Of a DNA stretch of 64,000 bases, positions 7,416 to 17,151 are shown one piece after another. The stretch comes from JANQRZ01 sp965214485. GTDB lineage: Bacteria > Bacteroidota > Rhodothermia > Rhodothermales > JANQRZ01. The stretch is from NCBI GenBank assembly GCA_965214485.1, contig CBDCBW010000017.1:533475-597474 (forward strand). Reading direction: 5' to 3'. The notes below the pieces were generated by a model that was given only the letters and a program-made list of their open reading frames with translations, had not been told where the DNA came from and made no database searches. A program made the position numbers and the translations under genes. The stretch's first letter is position 1. Each line of letters begins with the position of its first letter.

Positions 7416-8549
7416 ATGTTGAACCTCGACAACCCGGAGCCGTGGGTCTTCGATCCCGGGCCAGGTGACCCCCGCCGGGACGCTCACGCGCTCCTCGTGG
7501 ACTACGTGAACGAGACGCTGAAGACTCCGCCGCCGAACACCTTCTTGGGAGGCGACATTGACTACATGGAGCCAACGCGGCGTCGCCACGCCTTCGGTTC
7601 CACAAGCGCAGATGAGTATGAAATGGGACGTATGCTCCAGGTCGCAGACGAGGCGCTCCGGCGGGACCTGGTCGTCGCTGCGCTCGAACAGGATTTGGCG
7701 ATGATGCACGCCGGGTACGAGTTCGCGCCCCGGGCGCTCCTCTGTTCTCTCGCCGTGCATAAGCTCCTTGGAGAGGTGGGTACCAGGCTGGAGCGTCGGG
7801 ATATTGCAGATGCCCTCCGCACCCTCGCGCGTGATGGTGAGGGTCTCGGTCGAGCCACCGGGAACTGGTGGGGCTTGCTCCTCAACCTGACACAGAACGC
7901 TGATGTGGAGTGCAAGCACCCCGACATCCAAGAGGCCTTGCTCGAACTTGCCCGTCTGCATGTCGGTGCAGGGAGTGACTCGGTCTACGGGAGGCTCTGG
8001 GATCTCCAGGCCGATCCCTTCCGCCTAGACCCCCGCGAGGAGTGGGCACGTCGGCTCTGGGTTGATTACCTCGAGGCGACGCCGGAAGGACAGGCCCTCT
8101 GGCGCGACCTCCTCGCCCACGCTGAGGGCGTCCGGCGCACTCCGAGCCGACGGTGGCGGAGCGAGGCGGCGGCACTCGCGGGCCGGGTGGAAGGGAGACC
8201 CTTCGCAGAGCGGTTTGCTGGGTGGCTCGACGGGTACGTCGCTCGGACCGACGAACCGGCTCACGGTGCGCCGGTTCTTCCGGGACTAACCTGGATCGCG
8301 GCCGTCGTGCCGTCCCCACCGGTGGATGCGATCACGGAGGTCGCGCTCGGGGGCTATACCAAGATCATCCGAGAGGAGAACGAGTTCGGCATCCAACAGG
8401 AATGGCGCTCGGAGGCAACGGGGAGCACAGCCCTCCGTGCGCTCGCGTATCTCGGTGAAGCAGAACGTCTCCGGCATCTCCAGAAAGCAATCCCGCACAA
8501 GCGCGCTAAGGGCCTGATCGACCGCCTGCTGGCGGGGCAAAAGGCGTGA
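7416..8549 (+). CDS. HEAT-like hypothetical protein related to DUF4132/DUF5724-type proteins
   Basis: 377 residues, no signal peptide and no membrane segment. The C-terminal ~100 residues match in pattern the alpha-helical repeats found inside DUF4132-type proteins: PGLTWIAAVVPSPPVDAITE, then a helix ending GYTKI, then STALRALAYLGEAERLRHL and AKGLIDRLL. The N-terminal half has helices such as LQVADEALRRDLVVAALEQDL but no motif I recognise. The region has a slightly lower GC content than its neighbours, consistent with acquisition along with the adjacent Uma2 gene. Function unknown. Confidence 0.55.
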   Translation: MLNLDNPEPWVFDPGPGDPRRDAHALLVDYVNETLKTPPPNTFLGGDIDYMEPTRRRHAFGSTSADEYEMGRMLQVADEALRRDLVVAALEQDLAMMHAGYEFAPRALLCSLAVHKLLGEVGTRLERRDIADALRTLARDGEGLGRATGNWWGLLLNLTQNADVECKHPDIQEALLELARLHVGAGSDSVYGRLWDLQADPFRLDPREEWARRLWVDYLEATPEGQALWRDLLAHAEGVRRTPSRRWRSEAAALAGRVEGRPFAERFAGWLDGYVARTDEPAHGAPVLPGLTWIAAVVPSPPVDAITEVALGGYTKIIREENEFGIQQEWRSEATGSTALRALAYLGEAERLRHLQKAIPHKRAKGLIDRLLAGQKA

Positions 8550-8610
8550 GGCTCCACGGGCACAAGGTAAGACTTAAGAACAGTGACGACTCACCACGAA
8601 CCACCCAACA

Positions 8611-10542
<1,932 letters not shown>

Positions 10543-10543
10543 T

Positions 10544-11368
10544 CTAGGTCCACAGCACCCACAGGAGCAGCCCCCCGTCGCGGACGATCCCGAAGAGGAG
10601 GTACGCGAGTATGTAGGCAGCGATCGTCTTCGCAACCGTCCAGACCCGCCCTCCGAAGAACCCGACGGCTCCGAAGCACAGGTAGAACAGCCCGAGCAAG
10701 AGCGTGAACCACGGGGGCGTCGTACTGCCGGTGAACGCCGTGAGCGCAAGCGCGAGCAGCCCGTCGATCAGGTGATAGTGCCCCGTCACGAACAGGGCGT
10801 AGACGGCGATCTCGGCGAGCGTGTAGCCCGAGCTCCGGAAGAACAGCCGCAGCAGCAAGACGAACGGGACGAGGAGCAGAACGACCTGGTACGCATACGT
10901 CACCGCGATCAGCTTGAGGTTGAGCGCGACGAACTCCGGCACCTGCTCCGCCGGAAGCAGTCGGCGGAACGGATTCGTCTCGTCCAGCAGCGCGCCCTCC
11001 ATGAACTCGCGCATCGCCTCGATATGGAACGAGAAGGCGAAGAGCGTGACGGCCGTGCCGAGGACGAAGTAGCTGATCGGGCTGACGAAGCGCCTGCGCT
11101 CGCCTGCGACGTAGCGGCGGCACACCTGCCCCGGCGCGACCGTGAGGCGGCGAACCGTCAGTCCCAGCCCGCGCTCCAGCTTGAGAAACCGCTGGGCGAA
11201 CTCGCGCCATAGACTGCCCAGCGTGAGCCGACCGTCGAGGTAGTGCTGGCCGCAAGCGTGGCACCAGTCGCCCTGCCGCTCCGCTTGGCAGTTGGGGCAA
11301 GAATCGAGTGGGTTGGTGTCGCGCTGCTGGGCCGGATCGCTCACTATACTGTCGTCCGTCATTGCCAT
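10544..11368 (-). CDS. DUF3667 family membrane protein with N-terminal zinc ribbon
   Basis: 274 residues. The N-terminus has a two-CxxC zinc ribbon (CPNCQ...CHACGQHY), then the DUF3667 signature with a LxLERGLGLTVRRLTVAPGQ amphipathic block and RRRFVSPISYFVLG leading into the first membrane helix. About five hydrophobic helices follow (for example VLLLVPFVLLLRLFF and FTLLLGLFYLCFGAVGFF). The family is common in Bacteroidota and has no assigned biochemical role. A TACTATCTG sequence 5-15 bp upstream of the ATG may be a weak -7 element, which would make the message nearly leaderless. Confidence 0.8.
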   Translation of the reverse strand: MAMTDDSIVSDPAQQRDTNPLDSCPNCQAERQGDWCHACGQHYLDGRLTLGSLWREFAQRFLKLERGLGLTVRRLTVAPGQVCRRYVAGERRRFVSPISYFVLGTAVTLFAFSFHIEAMREFMEGALLDETNPFRRLLPAEQVPEFVALNLKLIAVTYAYQVVLLLVPFVLLLRLFFRSSGYTLAEIAVYALFVTGHYHLIDGLLALALTAFTGSTTPPWFTLLLGLFYLCFGAVGFFGGRVWTVAKTIAAYILAYLLFGIVRDGGLLLWVLWT

Positions 11369-11408
11369 GGCAGATAGTACGAACGCGGCCTTCGCCGTGT
11401 CGCCTGCA

Positions 11409-12323
11409 TCAGGCGAGGGTCGGTCGCCGAGCCCGGCGCATCAGGAACAGCCCGCCCAGGATGCAGGCCCCGCCCAAGAGCTGGAACACCGTCACCGGCT
11501 CGCCCAAGAGCAGCGCCCCGCTCGCCAGCGCCACGACCGGCACCAGGTTGCTGTAGATCGCCGTCTGCGACGGGCCGACGCGCTGCACCGCCGCGTTCCA
11601 GAACCAGTACGCCACGCCGGTCGAGAGGGCACCGGAGAACACGAGCGCGCCCCACACCGGGGCGTCCACCCCGGCCCAGTCCACGGCGTCCCAGTCGGAG
11701 AGCCCGAGCCCCCACAGGAACGGGAGCGAGACGGCGATGCCGAAGAACGCCAGGCCCGTCGCCGAGATGCCGGTGCCGAGGACGGGGCGGCTGAGCACGG
11801 TGTAGGCCGCCCACGCCACCGCCGCGCCGAGCATCAGCAGATTCCCGAAGAGCGTGTCCTCGGTGAACGCCACCGCCCCGGTGCCGGCGAGGATGACGAG
11901 CCCAGTGCCGGCGAGCGATAGCGTCAGCCCGCCCCACGCGCCCAGCGGCAGCCGCTCCATCCCGACGGCCTGCGCGAGGATCGCCGTCCACATCGGAGCC
12001 GAAGCGATCAAGAGCGCCGCGCTCCCCGCGCTCGTCGCGTCTACGCCGACGATGAACAGCCACTGGTAGCCCACGTAGCCCATGAGCCCCAGCCCGACGA
12101 CGGTCCACGGGTGGTCCCGAATCGGCGACCAGAACGCGCCCGGCTCTCCGCGCGATTGCCATGCGTGCAGCCCCCCCAGCACGAGCGCCGAGGCGACGAA
12201 CCGGAGGGCGTTGACCACGTACGGCGGCATCGGCTCCAGCGCGACCTTGATGACCGGAAAGTTGAGACCCCAGATGACGACGGTGACGAGCAGGGCGAGG
12301 TCGGCGGAGCGGCGAACGGGCAT
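11409..12323 (-). CDS. EamA (DMT superfamily) transporter
   Basis: 304 residues from ATG 12323. The frame continues upstream through a tandem repeat, but MPVRRSADLALLVTVVIWGLNF is the normal DMT N-terminus. Ten hydrophobic helices in two EamA repeats are visible, starting WGLNFPVIKVAL in repeat one and GNLLMLGAAVAWAAYTVLSRP in repeat two. The C-terminus ends in a basic tail (MRRARRP). Such proteins export amino acids or other small metabolites; substrate is not predictable. Its 5' leader would contain the 9-bp repeat array at 12382-12507. Confidence 0.85.
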   Translation of the reverse strand: MPVRRSADLALLVTVVIWGLNFPVIKVALEPMPPYVVNALRFVASALVLGGLHAWQSRGEPGAFWSPIRDHPWTVVGLGLMGYVGYQWLFIVGVDATSAGSAALLIASAPMWTAILAQAVGMERLPLGAWGGLTLSLAGTGLVILAGTGAVAFTEDTLFGNLLMLGAAVAWAAYTVLSRPVLGTGISATGLAFFGIAVSLPFLWGLGLSDWDAVDWAGVDAPVWGALVFSGALSTGVAYWFWNAAVQRVGPSQTAIYSNLVPVVALASGALLLGEPVTVFQLLGGACILGGLFLMRRARRPTLA

Positions 12324-12381
12324 CGGCGGGGCGAGAGGGAGCGGGCGGTACGCCGAGCCGGGGTGGACGTTTCGCGTGGAG

Positions 12382-12507
12382 GGAGTGGAAGGAGTGGAAG
12401 GAGTGGAAGGAGTGGAAGGAGTGGAAGGAGTGGAAGGAGTGGAAGGAGTGGAAGGAGTGGAAGGAGTGGAAGGAGTGGAAGGAGTGGAAGGAGTGGAAGG
12501 AGTGGAA
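12382..12507. repeat. Tandem repeat, 14 perfect copies of a 9-bp unit
   Basis: Unit GGAGTGGAA on the plus strand, 126 bp without a mismatch, with one diverged flanking copy on each side. It lies between the EamA start codon and a putative leftward promoter at 12528-12536, so it would be transcribed as a pyrimidine-rich 5' leader (TTCCACTCC units). The 349-bp intergenic region also holds a C/T-rich tract at about 12555-12640. Confidence 0.95.
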
Positions 12508-12527
12508 GGAGTGACAAGAAAAGCCGG

Positions 12528-12536
12528 GAAAACTAC
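12528..12536 (-). promoter_or_regulatory. Putative promoter -7 element for the EamA gene
   Basis: Minus-strand TAGTTTTCC, preceded by CGGCCTCGG. The block GCGCGGAGCGCGGCGGCC upstream of it is shared, with changes, with the promoters at 40941 and 55981. Confidence 0.5.
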
Positions 12537-12642
12537 CGAGGCCGCCGCGCTCCGCGCCAGCGCCTTTCCCCCCATTCCCTCCACTCTCCCCATTCCTCCC
12601 ATTCCGCGCCGGAGGCGCACTCCCATTCCCCACCTCACGTCG

Positions 12643-12651
12643 TACTTTAAG
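12643..12651 (+). promoter_or_regulatory. Putative promoter -7 element for the MerR gene
   Basis: TACTTTAAG, 22 bp upstream of ATG 12673 and 3' of a C/T-rich tract. Confidence 0.5.
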
Positions 12652-12672
12652 TGCGGACCCGCACCCGCCCCT

Positions 12673-12996
12673 ATGAAGCCCGACGGCATCCGGAAGCTCT
12701 ACCACTCGATCAGCGAGGTCGCGGCCCTCGTCGAGGAGGACACCCACGTCCTGCGCTACTGGGAGACCGAGTTCGAGCAGCTCCAGCCGAAGAAGAACCG
12801 CGCCGGCAACCGCGTCTACACCGAGCGCGACATCGCCGTCGTGCAGCGCATCCGGCAGCTCCTGCGCGAAGACCAGTACACGATCGCCGGGGCGCGGCAG
12901 GCCCTCGACCGCGAGGCCGAGCCGCGCGTCCGCACCGACCGCGAGGCGCTCCGCGACCTGCGTGCATTCCTGGAGAAGCTCTTGCACGAGCTTTGA
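12673..12996 (+). CDS. MerR family transcriptional regulator
   Basis: 107 residues. The N-terminal ~70 residues form a MerR winged helix: LYHSISEVAALVEEDTHVLR, YWETEFEQLQPKKNRAGNR, VYTERDIAVVQRIRQLL. The short C-terminal part is helical and has no effector-binding domain or metal-binding cysteines. This resembles the small MerR regulators that precede tRNA or rodZ-like genes in Bacteroidota. The start at 12673 follows a good -7 element. DNA target unknown. Confidence 0.85.
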   Translation: MKPDGIRKLYHSISEVAALVEEDTHVLRYWETEFEQLQPKKNRAGNRVYTERDIAVVQRIRQLLREDQYTIAGARQALDREAEPRVRTDREALRDLRAFLEKLLHEL

Positions 12997-13005
12997 GCGC
13001 CAGAC

Positions 13006-13013
13006 TATATTGC
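13006..13013 (+). promoter_or_regulatory. Putative promoter -7 element for tRNA-Pro
   Basis: TATATTGC, 40 bp before the mature tRNA 5' end. The intervening leader has CGGTT...GGACCGGTACC inverted segments. Confidence 0.4.
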
Positions 13014-13052
13014 GGCCCATCGGTTGAACCGATACCTCGGTTGGACCGGTAC

Positions 13053-13129
13053 CGGGAAGTAGCTCAGCCAGGTAGAGCACTCGGCTGGGGGCCGAGCGGT
13101 CGCAGGTTCAAATCCTGTCTTCCCGACCA
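13053..13129 (+). tRNA. tRNA-Pro (anticodon GGG)
   Basis: 77-nt cloverleaf. The acceptor CGGGAAG pairs with CTTCCCG, with discriminator A and an encoded CCA. The D-arm is GCTC...GAGC. The anticodon stem CTCGG/CCGAG encloses the loop CTGGGGG with GGG at positions 34-36. The T-arm is CAGG-TTCAAAT-CCTG. Confidence 0.97.
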
Positions 13130-13138
13130 CGCCCGGAG

Positions 13139-13170
13139 CGCCCGGCCTCACCTAGCGAGGCCGGGCGTTT
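13139..13170 (+). terminator. Intrinsic terminator after tRNA-Pro
   Basis: Perfect 11-bp stem CGCCCGGCCTC/GAGGCCGGGCG with a 7-nt loop, followed by TTT. Confidence 0.8.
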
Positions 13171-13236
13171 CCGCGTCCTGCCGCGTCGCCGGGGACGAAG
13201 CCCCCACGCCGGCTTCCGCACTACGCCCGCCGTGCG

Positions 13237-13244
13237 TACTTTCC
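13237..13244 (+). promoter_or_regulatory. Putative promoter -7 element for the rodZ-like/ligA operon
   Basis: TACTTTCC, 32 bp upstream of ATG 13276. Confidence 0.45.
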
Positions 13245-13275
13245 ACGCTCTGCCTCTCCGCACTGCCTCTCTGCC

Positions 13276-14295
13276 ATGGCTGACCAGGACCCCGCCGCGC
13301 TCCCGCCCGACCCCTCCGGGTCGAAGATCGAGCACGACCTCCGCGCCATCCGCGACGCGCGCGGGGTCTCGCTCGAAACCCTTCAGCGCGAGACCCGAAT
13401 GCCGGGCGACATCCTCCGCCGGTTCGAGGCGGGCGAGCTCGTCGGCGACGCGCAGTACAACGAGGTCTACCTGCGCAACCTGGTGAAGGCCTACGCGCAG
13501 GCGCTCGGCCTCCCGCTGCAGCAAGTCGTCGAGGCCTACGACCGGGCGAAGGCCGGGAGCTACGACGGGAGCCTCCGCCGGACCCATCTCGACGGCGACG
13601 CCCCGCAGGCCGCGCCGCCGCCGAAAGCGCCGCCCAAGCCCGCGCCCTCGGGCACCGCCCCCGCCGTCGCCGCGCTCTCGCAGCCCGCTCCGAAGAAGGA
13701 CCCCGCCTCGCCCGTCAGCGAGCGCACCGCAGGCCACCTCCCGAAGCGCCGCGTGCAGACGGCGAAGGCCGCGGCCTCGACCGCCACGCCCATCGAGAAG
13801 TCGTGGGGCGTGATCATCGGCGGCACCGCCGCCGCCGTGCTCGTGATCGGGGCCGTGTTGTGGTTCCTGCTCCGCGACCCCGGCCCCGAGCCGGAGCTGG
13901 CCGAGCTCCCGCCCGCTCCCGCCGACACCGCCCAGGCCGCGGCACCGGCGGACACGGCCCGCGCGGCCCCGCCGCCCTCGAACGCGCCCCGCTTCCAAAC
14001 GCCGATCAACGTCACGGTCGTCGCCGCCGAGGAGCCGCTCGAAGACTTCAAGGTGCAGGTCGACGACGACCTCCGGCGGCCCTACTGGCTCAACCCCGGT
14101 GCCGACCAGACGTTCACCGGCCAGCAGCGCGTCATCGTCTCCGGCGAGGGCGGGACCGGGAACTACGACGGGGCCTCGCTCCGGCTCCAGGGCGTCGAGT
14201 GGACCCCGCGCGAGGGGCAGGTCTTCCGCATCTCGGCGCAGAACGGGCAGGCGTTCCTCGACTCGCTCGCCCGCGTGGTCCGCTCCGCCGGATGA
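13276..14295 (+). CDS. RodZ-like helix-turn-helix, single-pass membrane protein (DUF4115)
   Basis: 339 residues with the RodZ layout. An N-terminal cytoplasmic HTH_25 domain (about 17-95; LRAIRDARGVSLETLQRET, YLRNLVKAYAQALGL) is followed by an Ala/Pro/Lys linker. One transmembrane helix lies at about residues 178-198 (WGVIIGGTAAAVLVIGAVLW). A Pro/Ala periplasmic linker then leads to a C-terminal DUF4115-like beta domain (VQVDDDLRRPYWLNPG...). RodZ links MreB to the wall-elongation machinery. Whether this protein does so cannot be told from the window. It overlaps ligA by 4 bp (ATGA), indicating translational coupling. Confidence 0.75.
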   Translation: MADQDPAALPPDPSGSKIEHDLRAIRDARGVSLETLQRETRMPGDILRRFEAGELVGDAQYNEVYLRNLVKAYAQALGLPLQQVVEAYDRAKAGSYDGSLRRTHLDGDAPQAAPPPKAPPKPAPSGTAPAVAALSQPAPKKDPASPVSERTAGHLPKRRVQTAKAAASTATPIEKSWGVIIGGTAAAVLVIGAVLWFLLRDPGPEPELAELPPAPADTAQAAAPADTARAAPPPSNAPRFQTPINVTVVAAEEPLEDFKVQVDDDLRRPYWLNPGADQTFTGQQRVIVSGEGGTGNYDGASLRLQGVEWTPREGQVFRISAQNGQAFLDSLARVVRSAG

Positions 14296-16454
14296 CCCTC
14301 GCCGCCGACACCGAGGCGGCGCTCGGCCGTCTCGACGAGACGGACCTGGAGCAGATCGACGAGCGCGCCGCCGAGCCGCTGGCGGAGCAGCTCGCCGCCC
14401 TCGTGCGCGAGCACGGGCACCGCTACTACGCCCTCGACGCGCCCGTCATCGCCGACGCCGAGTACGACCGGCTCTTCCGCGCGCTCCAAACCCTGGAGGC
14501 CCGATTCCCTGACCTCGCCGCGCCCGACTCGCCGACGCAGCGGGTCGGGGGCGCGCCGCTCGACGCCTTCCGCAAGGTCCGCCATCCCGAGCCGCTCCTC
14601 TCGCTCGGCAACGCCTTCGACGAGGGCGAGCTGCGGGCGTGGTACGAGCGCGTCCAGCGCAGGCTCGCCGACGAGGGCGTCGGCACGAAGGACGACCCGG
14701 CTGCGCCCGCGCTCGTCGCCGAGCTGAAGATCGACGGGCTCGCCCTCGCGCTCACCTACCAGGCGGGCGTGCTCGCGCTCGGCGCGACGCGCGGCAACGG
14801 GCGCGTCGGGGAGGACGTGACGGCCCACGTCCGCACGATCCGCGCCATCCCGCTCCGGCTGCGCCCCGCCGCGCCGGAAGCCACCGACCTGTTCACCGCC
14901 GCGCCGAGCGTGCCCCGGGCGCTGGAGGTCCGCGGCGAGGTCTACCTCGGCACGACCGACTTCGAGCGGCTCAACGAGCGGCTCGCCGAGGAGGAGGGCA
15001 AGCCCTTCGCCAACCCGCGCAACGCGGCGGCGGGCAGCCTCCGGCAGCTCGACCCCGCGGTGACGGCGCAGCGCCCGCTGCGCTTCCTCGCCTACGGCAT
15101 CGGCCCGGCGGACTTCGGGGACGCGCCGCCCCCGGCCTCGCAGCACGAGGTCCTCGCGCGGCTCGGGGCGCTCGGGCTGCCGGTCAACCCGGAGGTCCGC
15201 CACTTCGAGACGATCGGCGAGGTCGTGGCCTTCTGCGCGGCGTGGACCGAGCGCCGCGACGAGGGGGCCCTCGACTACGAGATCGACGGGGTCGTCGTGA
15301 AGGTGGACGACATCGCGCTGCAGGCCGCGCTCGGGGCCGTGGCGAACGCGCCGCGCTGGGCCGTAGCCTTCAAGTTCCCCGCCCGCGAGGCCACCACCCG
15401 GCTCGACGCCATCGACCTCAACGTGGGGCGCACCGGGGCCATCAAGCCGCTCGCGCTCCTCGACCCCGTCGGGATCGGCGGCGTGACGGTCTCGAAGGCG
15501 ACGCTCCACAACGCCGACTACATCCGCGACCGCGACATCCGCGTCGGCGACCGCGTCGTCGTCAAGCGCGCCGGCGACGTGATCCCGCAGGTCGTCGGGC
15601 CGGTCCCCGCGGCGCGGACGGGGGACGAGGCGGCGTGGACGATGCCGGAGGCCTGCCCCGCCTGCGGCGAGCCGATCAGCCGCCTCGAGGGCGAGGCCGA
15701 GTTCTACTGCACGAGCGCGGCGTGCCCGGCGCAGACCGTCCGCCTCGTCGAGCACTACGCCTCGCGCGGGGCCCTCGACATCGTCGGCCTGGGCGAAAAG
15801 GTGGCGCTCCAGCTCGTCGAAGCCGGGCTCGTCCACCGGCTCGACGACCTCTACCGGCTCACGCCCGAGGCCCTCCTCGCGCTCGGCGGGTTCAAGGAGA
15901 AAAAGGTCGAGAACCTCCTCGCCGGGATCGAAGCCTCGAAGGGCCGGCCGCTCCGGGCGCTCCTCTTCGGCCTGGGCATCCGGTTCGTCGGGGCCACGGT
16001 GGCGCAGCTCCTCGCCGAGCACTACGCCACGCTCGACGCGCTCGCGGCTGCGCCGCAGGGCGACCTCGAGGCCATCCACGGCATCGGCCCCGAGACGGCG
16101 CGGAGCGTGGCCGAGTGGTTCGGGCACGCGCCCAACCGCGCCACCGTCGCGGCGCTTCAGCAGTTGGGCGTCAACACGGCCCGCCTCCCCGGCGAGCCCG
16201 TCTTCACGCCGTCGCCGACGGAGGGGCCGCTGGCCGGGCAGACGTTCGTGCTCACCGGCACGCTGCCGACGCTTACGCGCGACGAGGCGAAGGCGAGGAT
16301 CACGGCGGCCGGCGGCCGGGTCACCGGCAGCGTGAGCACGAAGACCAGCTACGTCGTCGCCGGCTCGAGCGCCGGGGCCAAGCTGGACAAGGCCGAAGCG
16401 CTCGGCCTCCGTATCCTCGACGAACCTGCCCTGCTGGACCTCCTCACCGGCTGA
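14292..16454 (+). CDS. ligA: NAD-dependent DNA ligase
   Basis: 720 residues. It seals nicks in replication and repair by adenylyl transfer from NAD. Domain Ia (HGHRYYALDAPVIADAEYDRL) binds NMN. The adenylation motif ELKIDGLAL has the nucleophilic Lys at residue 146, and RGEVYL and EIDGVVVKVD follow. The OB-fold and a Cys4 zinc finger (CPACGEPI...FYCTSAACPAQ) precede the HhH domain (LGIRFVGATVAQLLAEHY, IHGIGPETARSVAEWF). A C-terminal BRCT domain (LAGQTFVLTGTL...GGRVTGSVSTKTSYVVAGSSAG...) ends the protein. The start is fixed by the ATGA overlap with the upstream gene. Confidence 0.96.
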   Translation: MTLAADTEAALGRLDETDLEQIDERAAEPLAEQLAALVREHGHRYYALDAPVIADAEYDRLFRALQTLEARFPDLAAPDSPTQRVGGAPLDAFRKVRHPEPLLSLGNAFDEGELRAWYERVQRRLADEGVGTKDDPAAPALVAELKIDGLALALTYQAGVLALGATRGNGRVGEDVTAHVRTIRAIPLRLRPAAPEATDLFTAAPSVPRALEVRGEVYLGTTDFERLNERLAEEEGKPFANPRNAAAGSLRQLDPAVTAQRPLRFLAYGIGPADFGDAPPPASQHEVLARLGALGLPVNPEVRHFETIGEVVAFCAAWTERRDEGALDYEIDGVVVKVDDIALQAALGAVANAPRWAVAFKFPAREATTRLDAIDLNVGRTGAIKPLALLDPVGIGGVTVSKATLHNADYIRDRDIRVGDRVVVKRAGDVIPQVVGPVPAARTGDEAAWTMPEACPACGEPISRLEGEAEFYCTSAACPAQTVRLVEHYASRGALDIVGLGEKVALQLVEAGLVHRLDDLYRLTPEALLALGGFKEKKVENLLAGIEASKGRPLRALLFGLGIRFVGATVAQLLAEHYATLDALAAAPQGDLEAIHGIGPETARSVAEWFGHAPNRATVAALQQLGVNTARLPGEPVFTPSPTEGPLAGQTFVLTGTLPTLTRDEAKARITAAGGRVTGSVSTKTSYVVAGSSAGAKLDKAEALGLRILDEPALLDLLTG

Positions 16455-16456
16455 CG

Positions 16457-16990
16457 ATGCTCGACGCGATCAAATCCAGGCTGGCCGCCCGCCAGGCCCT
16501 CAGGCTCATCGAGCGGCGGACGGTCCGCCCGTGGGCGGCGGACCCCGGCGCGCGGCGCGCGCTCGTCGTGCTCCCCGCCGCCGAGCTCGAGGCGAAGGAG
16601 GCGTGGCGGTTCGTCAAGGCGCTCGGGATTCCGTCGAGGCAGGTCACGCCGGTGGTGCCGTCGAGCCTGGTGGCCTACGCGCCGGCGGACTTCATCGGGC
16701 GGGTCAAGCGGCTCGACGACAAGGCCCTCGGCCTGCTCGGCCTGCCCAAGTCGGCGTTCGCCGACGGGCTGTGGGAGCCGGCACCGGACCTCGCCTTCTG
16801 CCTCACGCCGGAGTTCGACCTGGCGGCGGCGACGCTCGTCGGGGCCTCCCCGGCGGCCTTCCGCGTCGGCCTCTACGACGAAGCCGCCGAGCCGTTCTTC
16901 GACCTCATGATCGCGCGCGGCGACTCGTTCGCCTCGGCGCTCGGCGCGCTGGAGCAGGCGCTCCGCAAGGTCGAGCCGCCGGTGGTTTAG
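16457..16990 (+). CDS. DUF6913-like hypothetical protein
   Basis: 177 residues starting 2 bp after the ligA stop. The closing segment CLTPEFDLAAATLVGASPAAFRVGLYDE followed by FFDLMIARG has the 'pattern of S-(R/P)-A-x-F-(K/R)-(V/I)-G ... (Y/F)-(Y/F)-D-L-M-I' seen in the Bacteroidota DUF6913 family. The N-terminal part has a predicted Rossmann-like strand RALVVLPAAEL. No catalytic residues are recognised. Co-transcription with ligA is likely. Function unknown. Confidence 0.6.
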   Translation: MLDAIKSRLAARQALRLIERRTVRPWAADPGARRALVVLPAAELEAKEAWRFVKALGIPSRQVTPVVPSSLVAYAPADFIGRVKRLDDKALGLLGLPKSAFADGLWEPAPDLAFCLTPEFDLAAATLVGASPAAFRVGLYDEAAEPFFDLMIARGDSFASALGALEQALRKVEPPVV

Positions 16991-17151
16991 GGGCGCTGCG
17001 CGCGCTGTTTCGATGGGGTGGGGGGAAGGAAGGGATCTCAGCTTTGGCCGTCGGCGCAAACGGTGAGGGTTCACACTGCTTCGTTGCCCTCCCTGCTTTC
17101 CGTTCCCTCCCGTTCCGCGTCCCCGTTCCTCCCACCCTCCCCTCTGCGCTC
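16991..17151 (+). other. G-rich then C/T-rich intergenic segment
   Basis: A GGGGTGGGGGGAAGGAAGGG stretch changes after about 60 bp to a pyrimidine-rich tract running to the symporter start codon. It is another reduced instance of the purine/centre/pyrimidine arrangement seen at 12382-12640 and 40832-41080. No clear -7 element. Confidence 0.35.

Noticed and set aside
8550..8610. Replication origin next to the topoisomerase B gene
   Set aside because: No cluster of DnaA boxes, no AT-rich unwinding region, and no dnaA/dnaN/recF neighbours.
12382..12507. Regular short repeats as a CRISPR array
   Set aside because: Units are 9 bp, head to tail, without spacers; no cas genes nearby. The same holds for 21309, 40832 and 57338.
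12382..12516. Repeat arrays as coding sequence (Pro-Ser-Thr, His-Ser-Leu or Cys-Pro-Leu repeats) fused to the next gene
   Set aside because: Units of 9 bp stay open in all frames by nature, and the downstream proteins have normal N-termini after the arrays.
13020..13052. Second tRNA or partial tRNA upstream of tRNA-Pro
   Set aside because: The CGGTT/ACCG repeats do not form a cloverleaf; treated as leader.
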